The translations under genes and the position numbers were made by a program. From assembly GCA_028571685.1 (NCBI GenBank), contig CM053156.1, positions 86,121,049 through 86,185,048 of the forward strand: a DNA stretch of 64,000 nt, read 5' to 3'. The notes under the pieces were generated by a model. It did no database searches. It was not told the origin of the DNA and was given only the letters and a program-made list of their open reading frames with translations. Source of the DNA: Heterohyrax brucei (Eukaryota; Chordata; Mammalia; Hyracoidea; Procaviidae). Within the stretch, counting starts at the first letter, position 1. Each line of letters opens with the position of its first letter. Shown here piece after piece: positions 10,691 to 20,483 of this stretch.

Positions 10691-10973
10691 CAAACTGAAC
10701 CCATGAAGTCCATGAGGTCCATGCCAACTCGTAGCGACCCTATGGGACACGGGGGAACTACTCCATAGAGACTCCCAGGAGCAACTGGTGGCTCTGGGCT
10801 GCTCACTGCAGCTGGAGCAGCTGGAGTGGCTGGAGCAGCTGGAGCAGCTGGAGCAGCTGGAGCAGCTGGAGCAGCTGGAGCAGCTGGAGCAGCTGGAGCA
10901 GCTGGAGCAGCTGGAGCAGCTGGAGCAGCTGGAGCCGCTGCAGGCCTTAACCACTGCATCACCGGGGTTTTCC
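10691..10973 (-). mobile_element. AfroSINE carrying an internal minisatellite
   Basis: An antisense short-form SINE bounded by target-site duplications TAGTTTCAGC (10681-10690) and TAGTTCCAGC (10974-10983). Without the 126-bp array it is 157 bp, a normal SINE length, so the array expanded inside an ordinary insertion. The B-box region is lost and the head ('ccttaaccactgcatcaccg') is retained. Confidence 0.9.
10811..10936. repeat. 9-bp minisatellite (GCTGGAGCA)14
   Basis: Fourteen tandem 9-bp units. Units 3-13 are identical; unit 2 ends GTG and unit 14 ends GCC. Because the unit is a multiple of three, every frame stays open and yields meaningless repeats such as LEQ or AGA. The array lies between the B-box and A-box regions of the host SINE. 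Confidence 0.97.
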
Positions 10974-11069
10974 TAGTTCCAGCATTTGGTTTGTATTGGT
11001 TGACTTTCTTTTCCTCTAAGAATCCCTTCCATTTTTGGTTTTTCAATTGTTGAGTGATATCTGGATGAG

Positions 11070-11900
11070 GTCTTCGTGTGGGAAACAGAATTCTAGCCCC
11101 CGAGATGGCTATGTCTTAGCACCTGGAATTGAGAGGATGTTACCGTCGATGTGTGTCTTAATCACCTGGTGTTGGTATAGCAGTAATACCACAAGGGGGT
11201 GGTAAGGCCCCTCTTCTCTGCCGTCTTCTCTTTCTTTTCATCTCTTGTAAGATAAAAGGTGTGACTCAAGCCAGGGGTGACTTGAGGAAGGGTGTGACTT
11301 GGCTCACACCCACTTATAAGTTTGTGACTCAGGATACACCCCACGGTGATTTACCCTCATTAACCTATAGAAGTTAGGGTTTACAACACATCGCATGTAA
11401 AACGCAGGCTAATCACACCGGATCATAAAAAGAGGATAATTACATCAGATCATAAAATGGAGAACACTCAAACAATACTGGGAATCATGGTCTAGCCAAA
11501 TTGGCGCAAATTTTGTGGGGACGTAATTTAACCCATGATGATTTGGCAAAAGAGACTTTGCATGTGTCATTAAGGATCTTGAGGTGGGGAGATCAGTGTC
11601 ATTGGAAGGGTCCCCATGAGAAGCAAGCAGGAGAATCAGGGGCAAAGGAGGGGCTGTGATGAAGGAAGAGGGTTTGGAGTGACGTAGCATGGGGTTGCCA
11701 GACAAGGCACGCCGGCAGCCTCTAGACGCTGGGAAAGACAAGGAAACCGATTCTGCTCTAGGCACTCCAGAAGGATCACAGCCCTGCCAGCATCCTGAGT
11801 TTAGGGGTCTGACCTCTGACCTGCAGGACAATCACTGTGTGTTGTTTAACTCATCGTGTCTGTGGAGCTCTATTACAGGAGCCAGAGGAAGCCAATAGGG
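11070..11900 (+). mobile_element. MLT1-type LTR, split by another LTR
   Basis: Recognisable MLT1 text: 'gagactttgcatgtgtcatt', 'aaggatcttgaggtggggag', 'gcagcctctagacgctggg' and 'tattacaggagcc'. The left part (11070-11165, 'ccccgagatggctatgtc') is separated from the right part by the antisense LTR at 11166-11535. Confidence 0.7.
11166..11535 (-). mobile_element. MaLR-like LTR, antisense, nested in MLT1
   Basis: The right end reads 'aatactgggaatcatggtct', 'agccaaattggcgc' and 'gggacgtaatttaaccc', the reverse complement of the start of the LTR at 15294-15858. It is diverged and shortened. Confidence 0.55.
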
Positions 11901-12472
11901 CTGGATGTTATGAAGGTCATCTTGGGGAGATTCTGGAATTCTGTTACTTTCCTCTCATGAGTGGCTGCGGCTTTTGCCTTATCAGGCAGTGATCTTGGAT
12001 GAATTTTAACTTCAGACTCCGCGGTTTCTGGGGTGGCAGCTCTGGTCCCAGTGTCTGTCGTCTGTCTGACCTGGGCAGCTTTGTGTCTGTTGTAGGTGTG
12101 GCTGCAGGTGCATGTGCATGCAGAGATATGGCCAGAACTAAGGGACTCCTTCTCCATCTCTCTCCCTTCCAAGATTTCCCTGCTCACTCTGATAGGCACG
12201 GTTCACCAGCTCCAGATTTCTGGTCACCTAGACCAGACACACTGATGTCCTCCTCGTGTCCCCACATCTGTTGTGCCAGCTGTGCTCAGCCTCAGGTCAT
12301 GAGCCACAAAGACCAGCATTCTCTTGCATGGCTCTCTTCTCCACCCAAGTGCTTTTCTCTTCTGCTTCCCTGGGTGTTGTCTCTGTGATCTGTGGAGGAC
12401 CAGTCACTAATGTCCTGCTCAGTAATTAGTTACCAGATGCAGAGTCCTCTGGCTGAGCTCTGGGTCCAAGCA
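11901..12472. other. No feature recognised
   Basis: About 570 bp without a recognisable repeat. A 129-codon open frame at 11999-12388 has no sequence character of a known protein. Confidence 0.4.
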
Positions 12473-12475
12473 GTG

Positions 12476-12690
12476 AGTGAACTTTACTGATAGACAGAAG
12501 GTTGGTGGTTCAGGTTCACTCAGAGATGCCTTGGAAGAAAGCCCTGGTGGTCTGCTTCTGAGAAATCACCTGATGAGAATCCTGCGGTTTTTTTCTGTTC
12601 TGACGTGCATGGGTCCTTACGGGTTAGAATCTGCTCAACAGCAACTGGTGGATCCGACTCGACGGCACTTGGCTTGGCTTTGGCTGAAAT
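12476..12690 (+). mobile_element. AfroSINE, long form
   Basis: The head is worn ('tactgatagacagaaggttg'), the middle block is present ('gccctggtggtctgcttctg') and the tail is well kept ('gatccgactcgacggcactt', then 'ggcttggctttggc'). Confidence 0.85.
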
Positions 12691-13261
12691 GAAGTTTACA
12701 AAACAAACTAATTTCTTATTAAACAGGACACATACAGTTTACTGGCACTGGTTAACAATGCCACAACAAGTCAACACCCTCCCTTCTCAACCTTGTGTCC
12801 CTAGGACCAGCTTTCCTGTCCGCTCCTGCCTTGTAGTCCTTGCCTTGGTGTTGGCGTGCCCCTTAGTCCCATTTTCCTTTATGGGCCTGTCCAGTCTTTG
12901 GCTAAAGGGTGAACCTCCGGAGTGACCACATTACTGAGCTGAGAGAGTGTCCAGGGGTCATACACTCAGGATTTCTCCAATGTCGGTCAGGCCAGCAAGT
13001 CTGGTCTTTCTCTTTGAGCTAGAATTTTGTTCTACATTTCTCTCCAGCTCCGTCAGGGACCCTGTGTTGTGATCCCTGCCAGAACAGTCAGTGGTGCTAG
13101 CTGGACACCATCTAGTTGTGCTGGGCTCCATCAGAGGTGATCCATCAGTCCTGTGGACTAGCCCTTCACTTGTTTCTTTAAATATCAACTGATGTTTTGA
13201 GTGTCTTTGGGCAGGTCTGGAGTGGGAACGGGAGACAAGGACCACTTCTTTGGTTCCAGGT
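12691..13261 (-). mobile_element. Afrotherian L1 3' end, antisense
   Basis: Continuous 3'-UTR text, including 'tttacaaaacaaactaattt', 'gggtgaacctccggagtgac', 'attttgttctacatttctct' and 'ctggacaccatctagttgtg'. A 143-codon minus-strand open frame at 12958-13389 lies mostly in this repeat and is not a gene. Confidence 0.8.
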
Positions 13262-13860
13262 GCCAGCCTGGTTCTGGCTGCTCGTTTGGTGACTTGGGAG
13301 AATGACTGCGGCTGAGGGTGTGGTTCCTCACCTGCTGAGCCCTCTGGCCCAGGGCTGTCGGGGGGTGGGGGGGGGGAGGATGCTTCCATACACTGCCCCC
13401 GCAGTATTCAGGTCAAGGCCAACTTACTGCACAGCGTGGAGTTCAAGGTCGACACATTACTGTTTCTGGTGGAAGAAGCAGCACAGAGCTTGTGCCAGCT
13501 CGGTTGTCTGACCCCGTCAGTTCTTGAAATGTTTCAATCCAGGGAAAGCACGTTTTTTCCTACCTGGAAATGAAAACTTAAAAATCAAACAAACAAAAGC
13601 AACGTACTGCAATGCCTTAAGTTTTTATCCAGAATTTCCACATTTGGTTTCTCCCAATCAGCTTTGCCAAGCAGACTCTGCTCCCAAGTCCTTACTCACC
13701 ACAGCAAAAAGGAGACGCACAGTGTCCTTCAGGGTGGGGGCGTAGCTGCGGCACCCGTGGGGGTGGTGCCGACTGGAGCTCGCAGGCTGGCCTCCACTTG
13801 AGCCCTGCCACCTGGGTCAGGGACCAGCTCCCTTGTTTGCTGGACAGTTGTTCACTGAGG
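13262..13860. other. Unassigned, with a G-run
   Basis: Mostly unique sequence. A G-rich tract with 10 consecutive G (13362-13380) precedes text I cannot assign. Confidence 0.4.
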
Positions 13861-13865
13861 GTCAC

Positions 13866-14022
13866 CATGGTGGTGCAGTGGTAAAGTGCTCAGGATGCTA
13901 ATCTAAAGATCAGCAGTTCTGATATCTCACACACTTGATAACTCTGGGGACAGTTCCACTCTATTACAATAGGTCACTGTGAGTCGGAAGGGACTCGGCG
14001 ACTACAGGGTCATTTTGGTTGT
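13866..14022 (+). mobile_element. AfroSINE, short form
   Basis: Head 'catggtggtgcagtggtaaa', B-box region 'atcagcagttctgatatc' (damaged) and tail 'ctgtgagtcggaagggactc'. Confidence 0.85.
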
Positions 14023-14084
14023 TTTTTGCTGAGTGTCTTCACTCATCGCGCTGGGTCTGGACAAGAGAGACAGCATCCCTGCCC

Positions 14085-14440
14085 CTCAAGAGTAGACATC
14101 TGAGGAGAGGGACATCATGAATCCAGTCACCAAATAGGGTCAGAGTGCTGGGGTAAGCGGCTGGTACAACCGCTTGGACAAGACATATGGGAGCTTGATT
14201 TTCCAGGGGATGCTGGTGACCTTCCTGGAGGCAGTGACCTTTCAGCTAAGGTGTAAAGGATGAGTGGAACTGAACAAGATCATGTGGGAGGGAAATGATG
14301 AGATGACAGCGAAAGAGCGTGTGCAAAGGCCCTGCGGTAGGAGGAACACAGTAAGTTCTGGGAACTGAAAGAAGGTATGTATGGGGCGACAGGGCATGAT
14401 GAGATAGGAGCGGGGAGGGAGACGAAGGCAGAGAGGTGAG
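14085..14440. mobile_element. Ancient L2/MIR-age repeat
   Basis: Contains 'tgtgcaaaggccctgcggta' and 'gaggcagtgacctttcagct', text common in old mammal-wide repeats. Family not certain. Confidence 0.4.
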
Positions 14441-14524
14441 CAGTAGAAATGCCAGATTTAGCAAATAGAGATACAGGAATAAATAAATGTTTTACGTAAC
14501 ACCAAATGATTTTGATATAATCCA

Positions 14525-14630
14525 TTTTAATTTTTGTTGTTGAGAATGTACAGAGCAGAACATAACACCAGTTCAAGTTTGTGCATCAATGACATTCTTT
14601 GAGTTGTGCAATGATTCTCAACCTGAATTT
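14525..14630. repeat. Afrotherian 'TTGTTGAGAA' repeat fragment
   Basis: Includes 'ttgttgttgagaatgtacag' and 'gacattctttgagttgtgca', a closer copy of the unit at 9070-9301. Confidence 0.55.
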
Positions 14631-14649
14631 TAATTTAAGTATATAAAAC

Positions 14650-14815
14650 CGAAACCAAACCCGTTGTCGTCGAGTTGGTTCCAACTCATAGCAATCCCAT
14701 AGGGTAGTGTAGAATAGTCCCATAGAGTTTCTAAGAGCACCAGTGGGTTTGAACGGTTACCCTTTTTGTTAACAGCCATAGCTCTTAAGCACTATGCCAT
14801 CAGGGTTTCCTTTTA
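14650..14815 (-). mobile_element. AfroSINE, short form
   Basis: Tail 'tcgagttggttccaactcat', head 'cactatgccatcagggtttc'. Well preserved. Confidence 0.9.
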
Positions 14816-14879
14816 AAGTGTGAGTATACCCTAAATGTTACGTGGGATGCACTACTCCTTTCCCTCCTGTCAGTTCCTG

Positions 14880-14957
14880 CCCCGTGGGGTTAACAAGGCT
14901 ATAAATGTTCATGGAGGAAGACTGCCTCATCCTTCTCCCACAGAGTGGCTGGTAGAC
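14880..14957 (-). mobile_element. AfroSINE long-form piece cut by the retroviral LTR
   Basis: Text 'aggctataaatgttcatgga ... gactgcctcatccttctccc ... gagtggctggtagactc' is the middle of an antisense long-form SINE. It stops where the LTR begins at 14960. The missing half was not found at the far side, which is truncated. Confidence 0.55.
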
Positions 14958-14959
14958 TC

Positions 14960-15990
14960 TGTTAAAATTAATAGAAGACTGAGTTAAATTTTAAGAAAGT
15001 GACTGAAGTTTATTCTTATCACAATTTACAAACTGGGATAACACTCTCCACTCAAAGTTGAGAGTGCCGTGGAAGAGAGGGTTTTACATAGGTTTTTATA
15101 ATTAAAGTCAGTACAGATGTATGTTGTAAATAACTGGGTACAGGACAGAAATTACGTTTCTCTCCTGGGAGAGCAATTCATGTTTGATCAAAGTGAAAAT
15201 TTTAAGCCATTAAATGATGTTCTTTGTGCAAAGAAGTACTTCTTCCATCTGAAATATTTTGTTCATCAGTCCTCTGAGGCAGGGTTTCTCATGGATTGAA
15301 TTGTGTCCCCCACAAAACATGGGTAACAGTTTGGCTTGGCCATGGTTCCCAGGAATCTGTGATTGTCCTCTGTTTTGTGAGTCTCCTATGCTGTAAATCC
15401 TAACCTCTGTCTGTGGTTAACAGACTGGATTATGCTAAGGAGGATTACGGTGGGACTGCAGCACCCTTCCTAAGGTTGCCTCCCTGCCCCAATGTAAAAT
15501 AAATTTCCCTAGAGTGTGACTTGCACCGTATTTTATCCTACAAAAGATAAGAGGAAAAGGAAGTCAGCAAAGAGTTGGGGACCTCATACTGTTAAGAAAA
15601 CAGCAGCAAGAGTACAACATGTCCTTCAGACCTGAGACTCCTTTGCTGAGATGCTCTCAGACCAAAGAAAGATCGATGCAAAGCAGGGCTCTTCCTTCAG
15701 AGCTGACACCGAGACAGTGCATTCTCCTGGAGCTGGCACCCTGAATTCAGACTTCCAGTCTCTTGGACTGTGTAAGAATAAACTTTTCTTTGTTAAAGCC
15801 GTCCATTTGAGGCATTTCTGTTAGAGCAGTACTGGATGACCAAGACAAGGCTCTGTGTGATTTGGGAAGGAAATTTTTTTTGGTTTTGAGTCCTAAGGTC
15901 AAGGCAAGTCGGTGCAATGGTTCATCAGCTATTGCTCTCAGAGGTTTAAACAAGTCTGCCATCCTTGAGAAATTGAATTTTACTCTTGCA
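14960..15990 (-). repeat. Retroviral 3' LTR, split by a MaLR LTR
   Basis: On the minus strand it starts with TG immediately after a purine tract (15990), carries an AATAAA signal ('gataagaataaacttcag', near 15015) and ends 'ttttaaca' at 14960, giving TG...CA ends. About 470 bp remain after removing the nested LTR at 15294-15858. Confidence 0.7.
15294..15858 (+). mobile_element. MaLR-type LTR nested in the retroviral LTR
   Basis: Starts 'attgaattgtgtcccccaca', a hallmark of this LTR group, and ends with a poly(A) region 'gtaagaataaacttttcttt' followed by 'gttaaagccgtccatttgag'. The 565-bp length suits a whole solo LTR. The retroviral LTR continues on both sides. Confidence 0.75.
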
Positions 15991-16006
15991 TTCTCCCCTT
16001 TTGTTC
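15991..16006 (-). promoter_or_regulatory. Retroviral polypurine tract
   Basis: The minus strand reads 'aaaaggggagaa' directly before the LTR's TG. In retroviruses this tract primes plus-strand DNA synthesis. Its position supports the assigned LTR edge. Confidence 0.7.
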
Positions 16007-16225
16007 AGGATTCTGCTACAGAATCTTTAATTAAAAAAAATTAAATATGTGTGATAGGTCGCTATCTAGTTCTTTAGATCTCATAATGGTTTCGTTTGAA
16101 TGTTTAGAAATATTGTCTGATTTTTCTTTTGAAACAAGGTCTTTTTCATTCTTTTTTTTTTTTGTTCCAGATGAATAGAGGCCAATTGTTCTATCTTAGA
16201 TGGGTGCTCAAAAGTTTCTAAGATC

Positions 16226-17330
16226 TCAGAGACCACACAATGAACTAGAAGTTAGAGCAAAAATATTAATAAAAGCTCCAAGCCAGTTACCTGAAAAGCT
16301 CCACGAAATCAGATCTCTGTCTTTCCAAACCGTGAAAAATGGTTCCAGCTTCATATACAAAGTTTGAGGTTTCATATATGTGATATCAACAGGTGGCTCT
16401 TGTGTGAGCTTCAGCTGCCTTAACATCTCAGAAAACCTCATGTTGAGTATCGTTAATATAAACACAACAGTGTTCTTTCATTAAGGTACAGGCGCTACAA
16501 GCTAACAAGTAATCTAAGGCGAAACTATTAGGGAAAGTTAGGGTTCTAGTTTCAGATCTTCCGTTATTGCTGTTTTAGCTACCCTTAGAGCTTTCATAAT
16601 CTTGTCTAGTTCTAAGCTCGTCTAGTACCCTTTGTAATCTGATATTTTTTCTTCCATCACAAGCTAGTCCAATACCTGTTATTCTAAGACCTACAGCCAC
16701 TACAGAACATCCAATTAAAATTTCCTTGGTAAGATGTCCTCCTTTAGGTAACTTTTAATTGAATTCCTCTAATGTTCTATCTTGGGTTTTCAAATTTGTT
16801 GTTGCTCTTATGTTATGAATTTTCCCTTGTAGTCATTTAGTGTGAAAGAAAACACGAGGCATTGGGTACACAACCTGACTGATGTCTGTCCAATTAGCGG
16901 GTGGGGTTTTGTAGACTTTTCAGTCGCAGACAAATATCATGCCCTTTAAGCACTAACCATGAATAAAAACCAGTGGGAATTACATCAGATAACATAACCA
17001 GTGTGTAAACTCCAAAAGGAGGGCTGAATCTATCGTAACTATTCTCTGGTCTCATCACCCTTGTGACATTTAACCGGCGTCTTCCCCTTTGTATATATTT
17101 GAATTACATTAAAATCTGATCTACTATCTTCAAATGGTCCTTCTCCTTCACATTCTATACTAGTATCATGATAATAAGAGTAGAATTTTCCCATACTCAA
17201 ATGGAACAGATCCTTTTCCTCAAAAAGTGCTCTTCTGTTTGACTTCCAGATTCCTTGTGTCTCCACAGCTGTTGTATTTCCATCTGAAATTTTAGTTGTT
17301 AAGAAGAAACATTGCATCAATCACGCTGCC
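16226..17330 (-). pseudogene. Retroviral env remnant
   Basis: Two open stretches remain. 17039-17320 encodes 93 codons of hydrophilic, surface-subunit-like text, and 16226-16465 encodes 79 codons ending in a hydrophobic segment (around 'SGNWLGAFINIFALTSSSL') consistent with a transmembrane region just upstream of the polypurine tract. Position between pol and the 3' LTR is the main argument. Stops and frameshifts separate the pieces, and no receptor-binding or fusion motif could be confirmed. Confidence 0.5.
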
Positions 17331-17459
17331 CTCGCCTTAGATGAATACTAAAGGATAATTCTCGCACAGTTAAAGGAACAACCATTTAAAGGTAATCCTA
17401 CTTGAGATTTTATGGGAATATGAACACACGCCAATAATTAGTTTTGTCTACAGCTTTAG

Positions 17460-17494
17460 TCGGATCTGACTCGACGGCACTTGGCTTGGCTTGG
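17460..17494 (+). mobile_element. 35-bp AfroSINE tail with TSD
   Basis: Only the extreme SINE tail ('gatctgactcgacggcactt' then 'ggcttggcttgg') is present, flanked by CTACAGCTTTAG (17448-17459) and CTACAGCTTTGG (17495-17506), a 12-bp duplication with one mismatch. This is a true but extremely 5'-truncated insertion into the retroviral sequence. Confidence 0.85.
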
Positions 17495-17999
17495 CTACAG
17501 CTTTGGCCATTTTTGCTTGCTAGTGGTGTGAAGACATTATGATCATTAAAGGATTTGTAAACAGAAAAAGTTAAAAGCCAAGAAGTTTAAAAATCATTAT
17601 TGTTTTGTGAATTTAACCTTTAAGTAACCTGTTATTTTAGAGCTCTGAAGTTCACAGAAGCTCTCTTAAGTTGTGATACATGAGTACAAGGGTCAGTCTC
17701 TTGTAATTTTGCAGAAATTTGCATTGTTAACAGTCCTTGGTAGGAATCTTTCCAGCGATGCTCTGGTGGAGTTTTCTGCTGAAATCACTTTCAAAAGACC
17801 CAGTCTTCTGTTCTGTCTGTTATGATTTCATCAAAGACATCTTTAACCTGTTGAGAGTCTTTTTTTCATAGTCGATCAGAGGTTTACAGTATTGTAACAT
17901 ATCAAAATGTCCAAGAGGAGATGAAGGCAATAGCTTAAGATGCAGCTCAGGCTATAATTTCACAGGCATTTAACTCACGTATTTTTCTGTAGAGGGCGG

Positions 18000-18985
18000 T
18001 CTGGCAGCCGTCAGGACCAAAGGCAAGGCTGTTGGCCAGGGAGATCCTGTGGCTTGTATCAATTTAGCAATTTTTATTTTTAATATGCCATTGGCCTTTT
18101 CAACTGTCCCTGAGGACCGGAGGTGACAGGGAGTTGAGAATAATGTTAGTGGATTCTTAATATTTTCCTTAACTGTTGAATGATAACACAGACTATATGT
18201 ATTATTGGTATGTTTTGTCCATGATGCATTAACAAAAAGTACACAGTCAGACTTTTCTAATGAGGTCTCTTGTTTAGATCTATTCAGGAATAGTTATTTG
18301 CACAATCAATCGTTCACAGTCATGTGGCTTGCCACCCCCAGTTAAGGACATCACAGAAGCTGGATTTAATGAGTTACATCGTTTAATCTGGATACTGCAA
18401 GGAATTAATAATGATAATTCATATGAAATCAGTCTTGCTACTGCAGTCAAATGCTGAGTCTAAAATCTTTTAATAGTTCCTCTGCTGCTTGAGGGACTTG
18501 TAAAATCCATCAGTTACCGAAGATCAAACTGGAAGGAGCTTCTTTAGCTAAAGGCAGCCGCTAGTACGGCTTTTAGACAATTCAGATGAGCTTAATCTAC
18601 TGAGTCTAATTTCCAACTATATAAACAATAGACTTATTTCCTCCATGTTTCTGAGCTAAAAATCCTAGAGTTTGGCCACTTTTTTGGTGTACAAAAATGT
18701 AGAAATATGTATCATAATTTGGAAGATCTCAGGGAGATGTATTAGTTGAGTGATTATTTAGTGTACAAAGGATTTTTGAGATGTTGCGTACCAAGACAAT
18801 GGATCAGAAATGAAATTTGTAGCTACCTCATGAAGTGGAGAAGTTATAAAAAAAAATTGGCATCCAATTTTGACAGTACCCCTGCTAATCCTAAAAATCC
18901 ACACAATTGTTTCTTAGTGGTGGGTCTAGGAAATTTTTAATAGTGATCAACCAATCTGAAAAAGTGCTATTCCATTTTTAGATAA
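18000..18985 (-). pseudogene. Retroviral RNase H and integrase remnant
   Basis: Minus-strand text near 18850-18960 resembles the RT-RNase H connection ('FLGLAG'-type motif, here degraded), 18230-18330 resembles the RNase H start, and 18040-18120 resembles the integrase catalytic-domain end ('GTVEKANGILK'-type, with stops). The integrase N-terminal part appears deleted. Confidence 0.55.
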
Positions 18986-18988
18986 ATA

Positions 18989-19547
18989 TGAGGTCTGACA
19001 ATTGAGTCCATGAACTTAATTGTTCTAAGTGGTACACACTTCATCAGCGAGTATCACTACTGTCACCTTTGAAGTACTGCCCTTGGGAAACTATGCACTG
19101 ATGCCAGCACCCAGTCCTCTCTTCAAAGCAATTTTGGAACTCTTTCTGGAGTGGCCATTGCACTCGGTAGCATGTGGCAAGTTTGCAGACTTAATTGTAT
19201 AGTTGTCTGTGAGGGAGTTTTGCCAGTAAACAGATAACTGTATTGGAACGCCATCCCTACTCACCTGATCTGGCTCCCGGTGAATTTTTTCTTTACAGGA
19301 AGGTAAGGGAAATATTGAAAGGAAGACGTTTTGATGGCATTCAAGACGTCAGGGATAATACAAAGACAGTTCTGATGGCCGTTTCAGAAAAAGAGCTCCA
19401 AAATTGTTTTGAAGGGTGGACTAGGCACTGGTGTCCATGCAGAGTTTCCCAATGGGGGTACTTTGGGAGTCACAGTAGTGACATTCAGCAATGAGCTATG
19501 TAGCATTTTTTCTAAAATGAGTTTGTGAACTTGATTGTCAGACCTCA
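18989..19547 (+). mobile_element. Palindromic internally rearranged mariner transposon
   Basis: A 559-bp element flanked by TA target duplications (18987-18988, 19548-19549), with about 30-bp terminal inverted repeats (left starts 'tgaggtctgacaattgag', right ends 'gattgtcagacctca'). The right part encodes a transposase C-terminus. The left arm (18989-19160) is an inverted copy of the transposase 3' end, so both ends of the element are 3' ends. It cannot make transposase. It sits in the retroviral pol, and the pol frame is continuous across the site once the element and one TA are ignored. Confidence 0.9.
19243..19494 (+). pseudogene. Mariner transposase C-terminal fragment
   Basis: Eighty-three codons. 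The stretch 'HPYSPDLAPGEFFLY' is the conserved mariner 'H-P-x-Y-S-P-D-L-A-P-x-D-F' block, which carries the third catalytic aspartate region of the DD34D transposase; the last D of the block is E here. Further on, 'ELQNCFEGWTRHW' is the usual C-terminal helix text. A normal transposase is about 345 residues, so roughly three quarters are missing, including the DNA-binding domain. The start codon is simply the first M in the frame and not a real start. Confidence 0.85.
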
Positions 19548-19555
19548 TAGTGTCC

Positions 19556-20105
19556 TAAGTAGGCAATAGATTTCTGTGCAAATTGCAATTTCTTCTGTGA
19601 AATTTTATGTTCTTTTATTGCCAACTGTTTCAACAAGTAAATCGACTTATACAAGGAGCTTAATTCAGAGTTTAAACATAAAAATAAACCATCCACATAT
19701 GGAATTAAAGTTGAGCTTTCAGGAAAAGTCTAGATCACTAAGATCTCAAAGTAAGGTTTGGGAGAAAGAAGAGGGTGTTTCAGTAAAACCCTGGGGCATA
19801 GCAGTGTGGGTATATTGTAAAATATCACCCCCTCCCCAGAACAGAAGAAGATATTGACTAGTTTCATCTACAGGTACGCTTAAAAAAAAAAAAAATAGAA
19901 CATAAATCTATTGCCGTAAACCCGTAAGAATCTGGAGGGACATTGGAAAGTTAACTACGGGGATCTGAAATTGCTAGAAATCTAGAAATAGCAATATTGG
20001 TGATGGTTCTAAGATCTTGTACAAAGCTTCATCCTCTATCTTTTTTTTTTTTTTTTTTACTGGAATCACAGGAGTGATGCAAGGTCTGGTACAAAGCATA
20101 GCTAA
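19556..20105 (-). pseudogene. Retroviral reverse transcriptase remnant
   Basis: Minus-strand text includes F-V-Q-D-L-R near 20025, M-P-Q-G-F at 19785-19799 and Y-V-D-G at 19688-19699, where retroviruses have Y-x-D-D. The loss of the second catalytic aspartate and several stops mark it as dead. A 15-20 base A/T run at 20041-20060 falls in the same region. Confidence 0.7.
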
Positions 20106-20109
20106 TCCT

Positions 20110-20480
20110 AGTTGTTATTGTTAGGTACTGTCAAATCGGTTCCGACTCGAAGTGACCTACTGAACAACAGAACAGAACACTGCCCCCTCTTGCGCCATGT
20201 CCACAATCATTTTTATTCTTAAGCCCATTGTTGCGGCCACCGAGTCAACGCATCTCATAGAGGATCTTCCTCTTTTTTGCTGGCCCTCCACTCTACCAAG
20301 CATGATGTCCTTCTCCAGGGACTGATCCCTCCTGACAACATGTTCAACGTATGTAAGATGCAGTCTTGCCATCTTTGCTTCCAAGGAGCACTCTGGTTGT
20401 ATTTCTTCCAGAACAGACCTGTTGGTTCTTTTGGCAGTCCATGGTACATTCAACATTCTTCTCCAACACCACAATCCAAA
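20110..20480 (-). mobile_element. RTE LINE 3' fragment nested in retroviral pol
   Basis: The 3' end is on the left ('ttgttattgttaggtactgt'). It covers the last 105 or so RTE codons in a partly open minus frame (20157-20474). Flanks 'agctaatcct' and 'agttaatctt' may be a decayed duplication. Confidence 0.85.
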
Positions 20481-20483
20481 GGC

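Larger units (their letters stand above)
7331..11065 (-). mobile_element. Long antisense L1M mosaic (ORF2 5' part through ORF1)
   Basis: An AT-rich tract whose plus strand reads as reverse-complement L1: ORF2 endonuclease/linker text at 7331-9065 (such as 'gagaacatattctgtataat' and 'tgaaccatgtgcactttgaa') and ORF1-side text at 9800-10690 ('cttcaacctggataatttct', 'gcaaatttggaaatgttttg'). It is riddled with stops. Younger insertions at 7950-8137, 9070-9790, 10256-10421 and 10691-10973 interrupt it; removing them leaves roughly 2.4 kb of one old element. Confidence 0.7.

Noticed and set aside
10612-11053. Several open frames with LEQ, AGA, CSS or AAP repeats
   Set aside because: They are translations of the 9-bp minisatellite in different frames; the unit length of nine keeps every frame open.
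12958-13389. 143-codon minus-strand frame starting with a Pro-rich run
   Set aside because: Lies mostly in an L1 3' UTR; the Pro run comes from the G tract at 13362-13380.
13866-14022. tRNA gene (B-box-like text)
   Set aside because: The A- and B-box-like segments belong to AfroSINEs; no cloverleaf with an anticodon arm and acceptor stem can be drawn.
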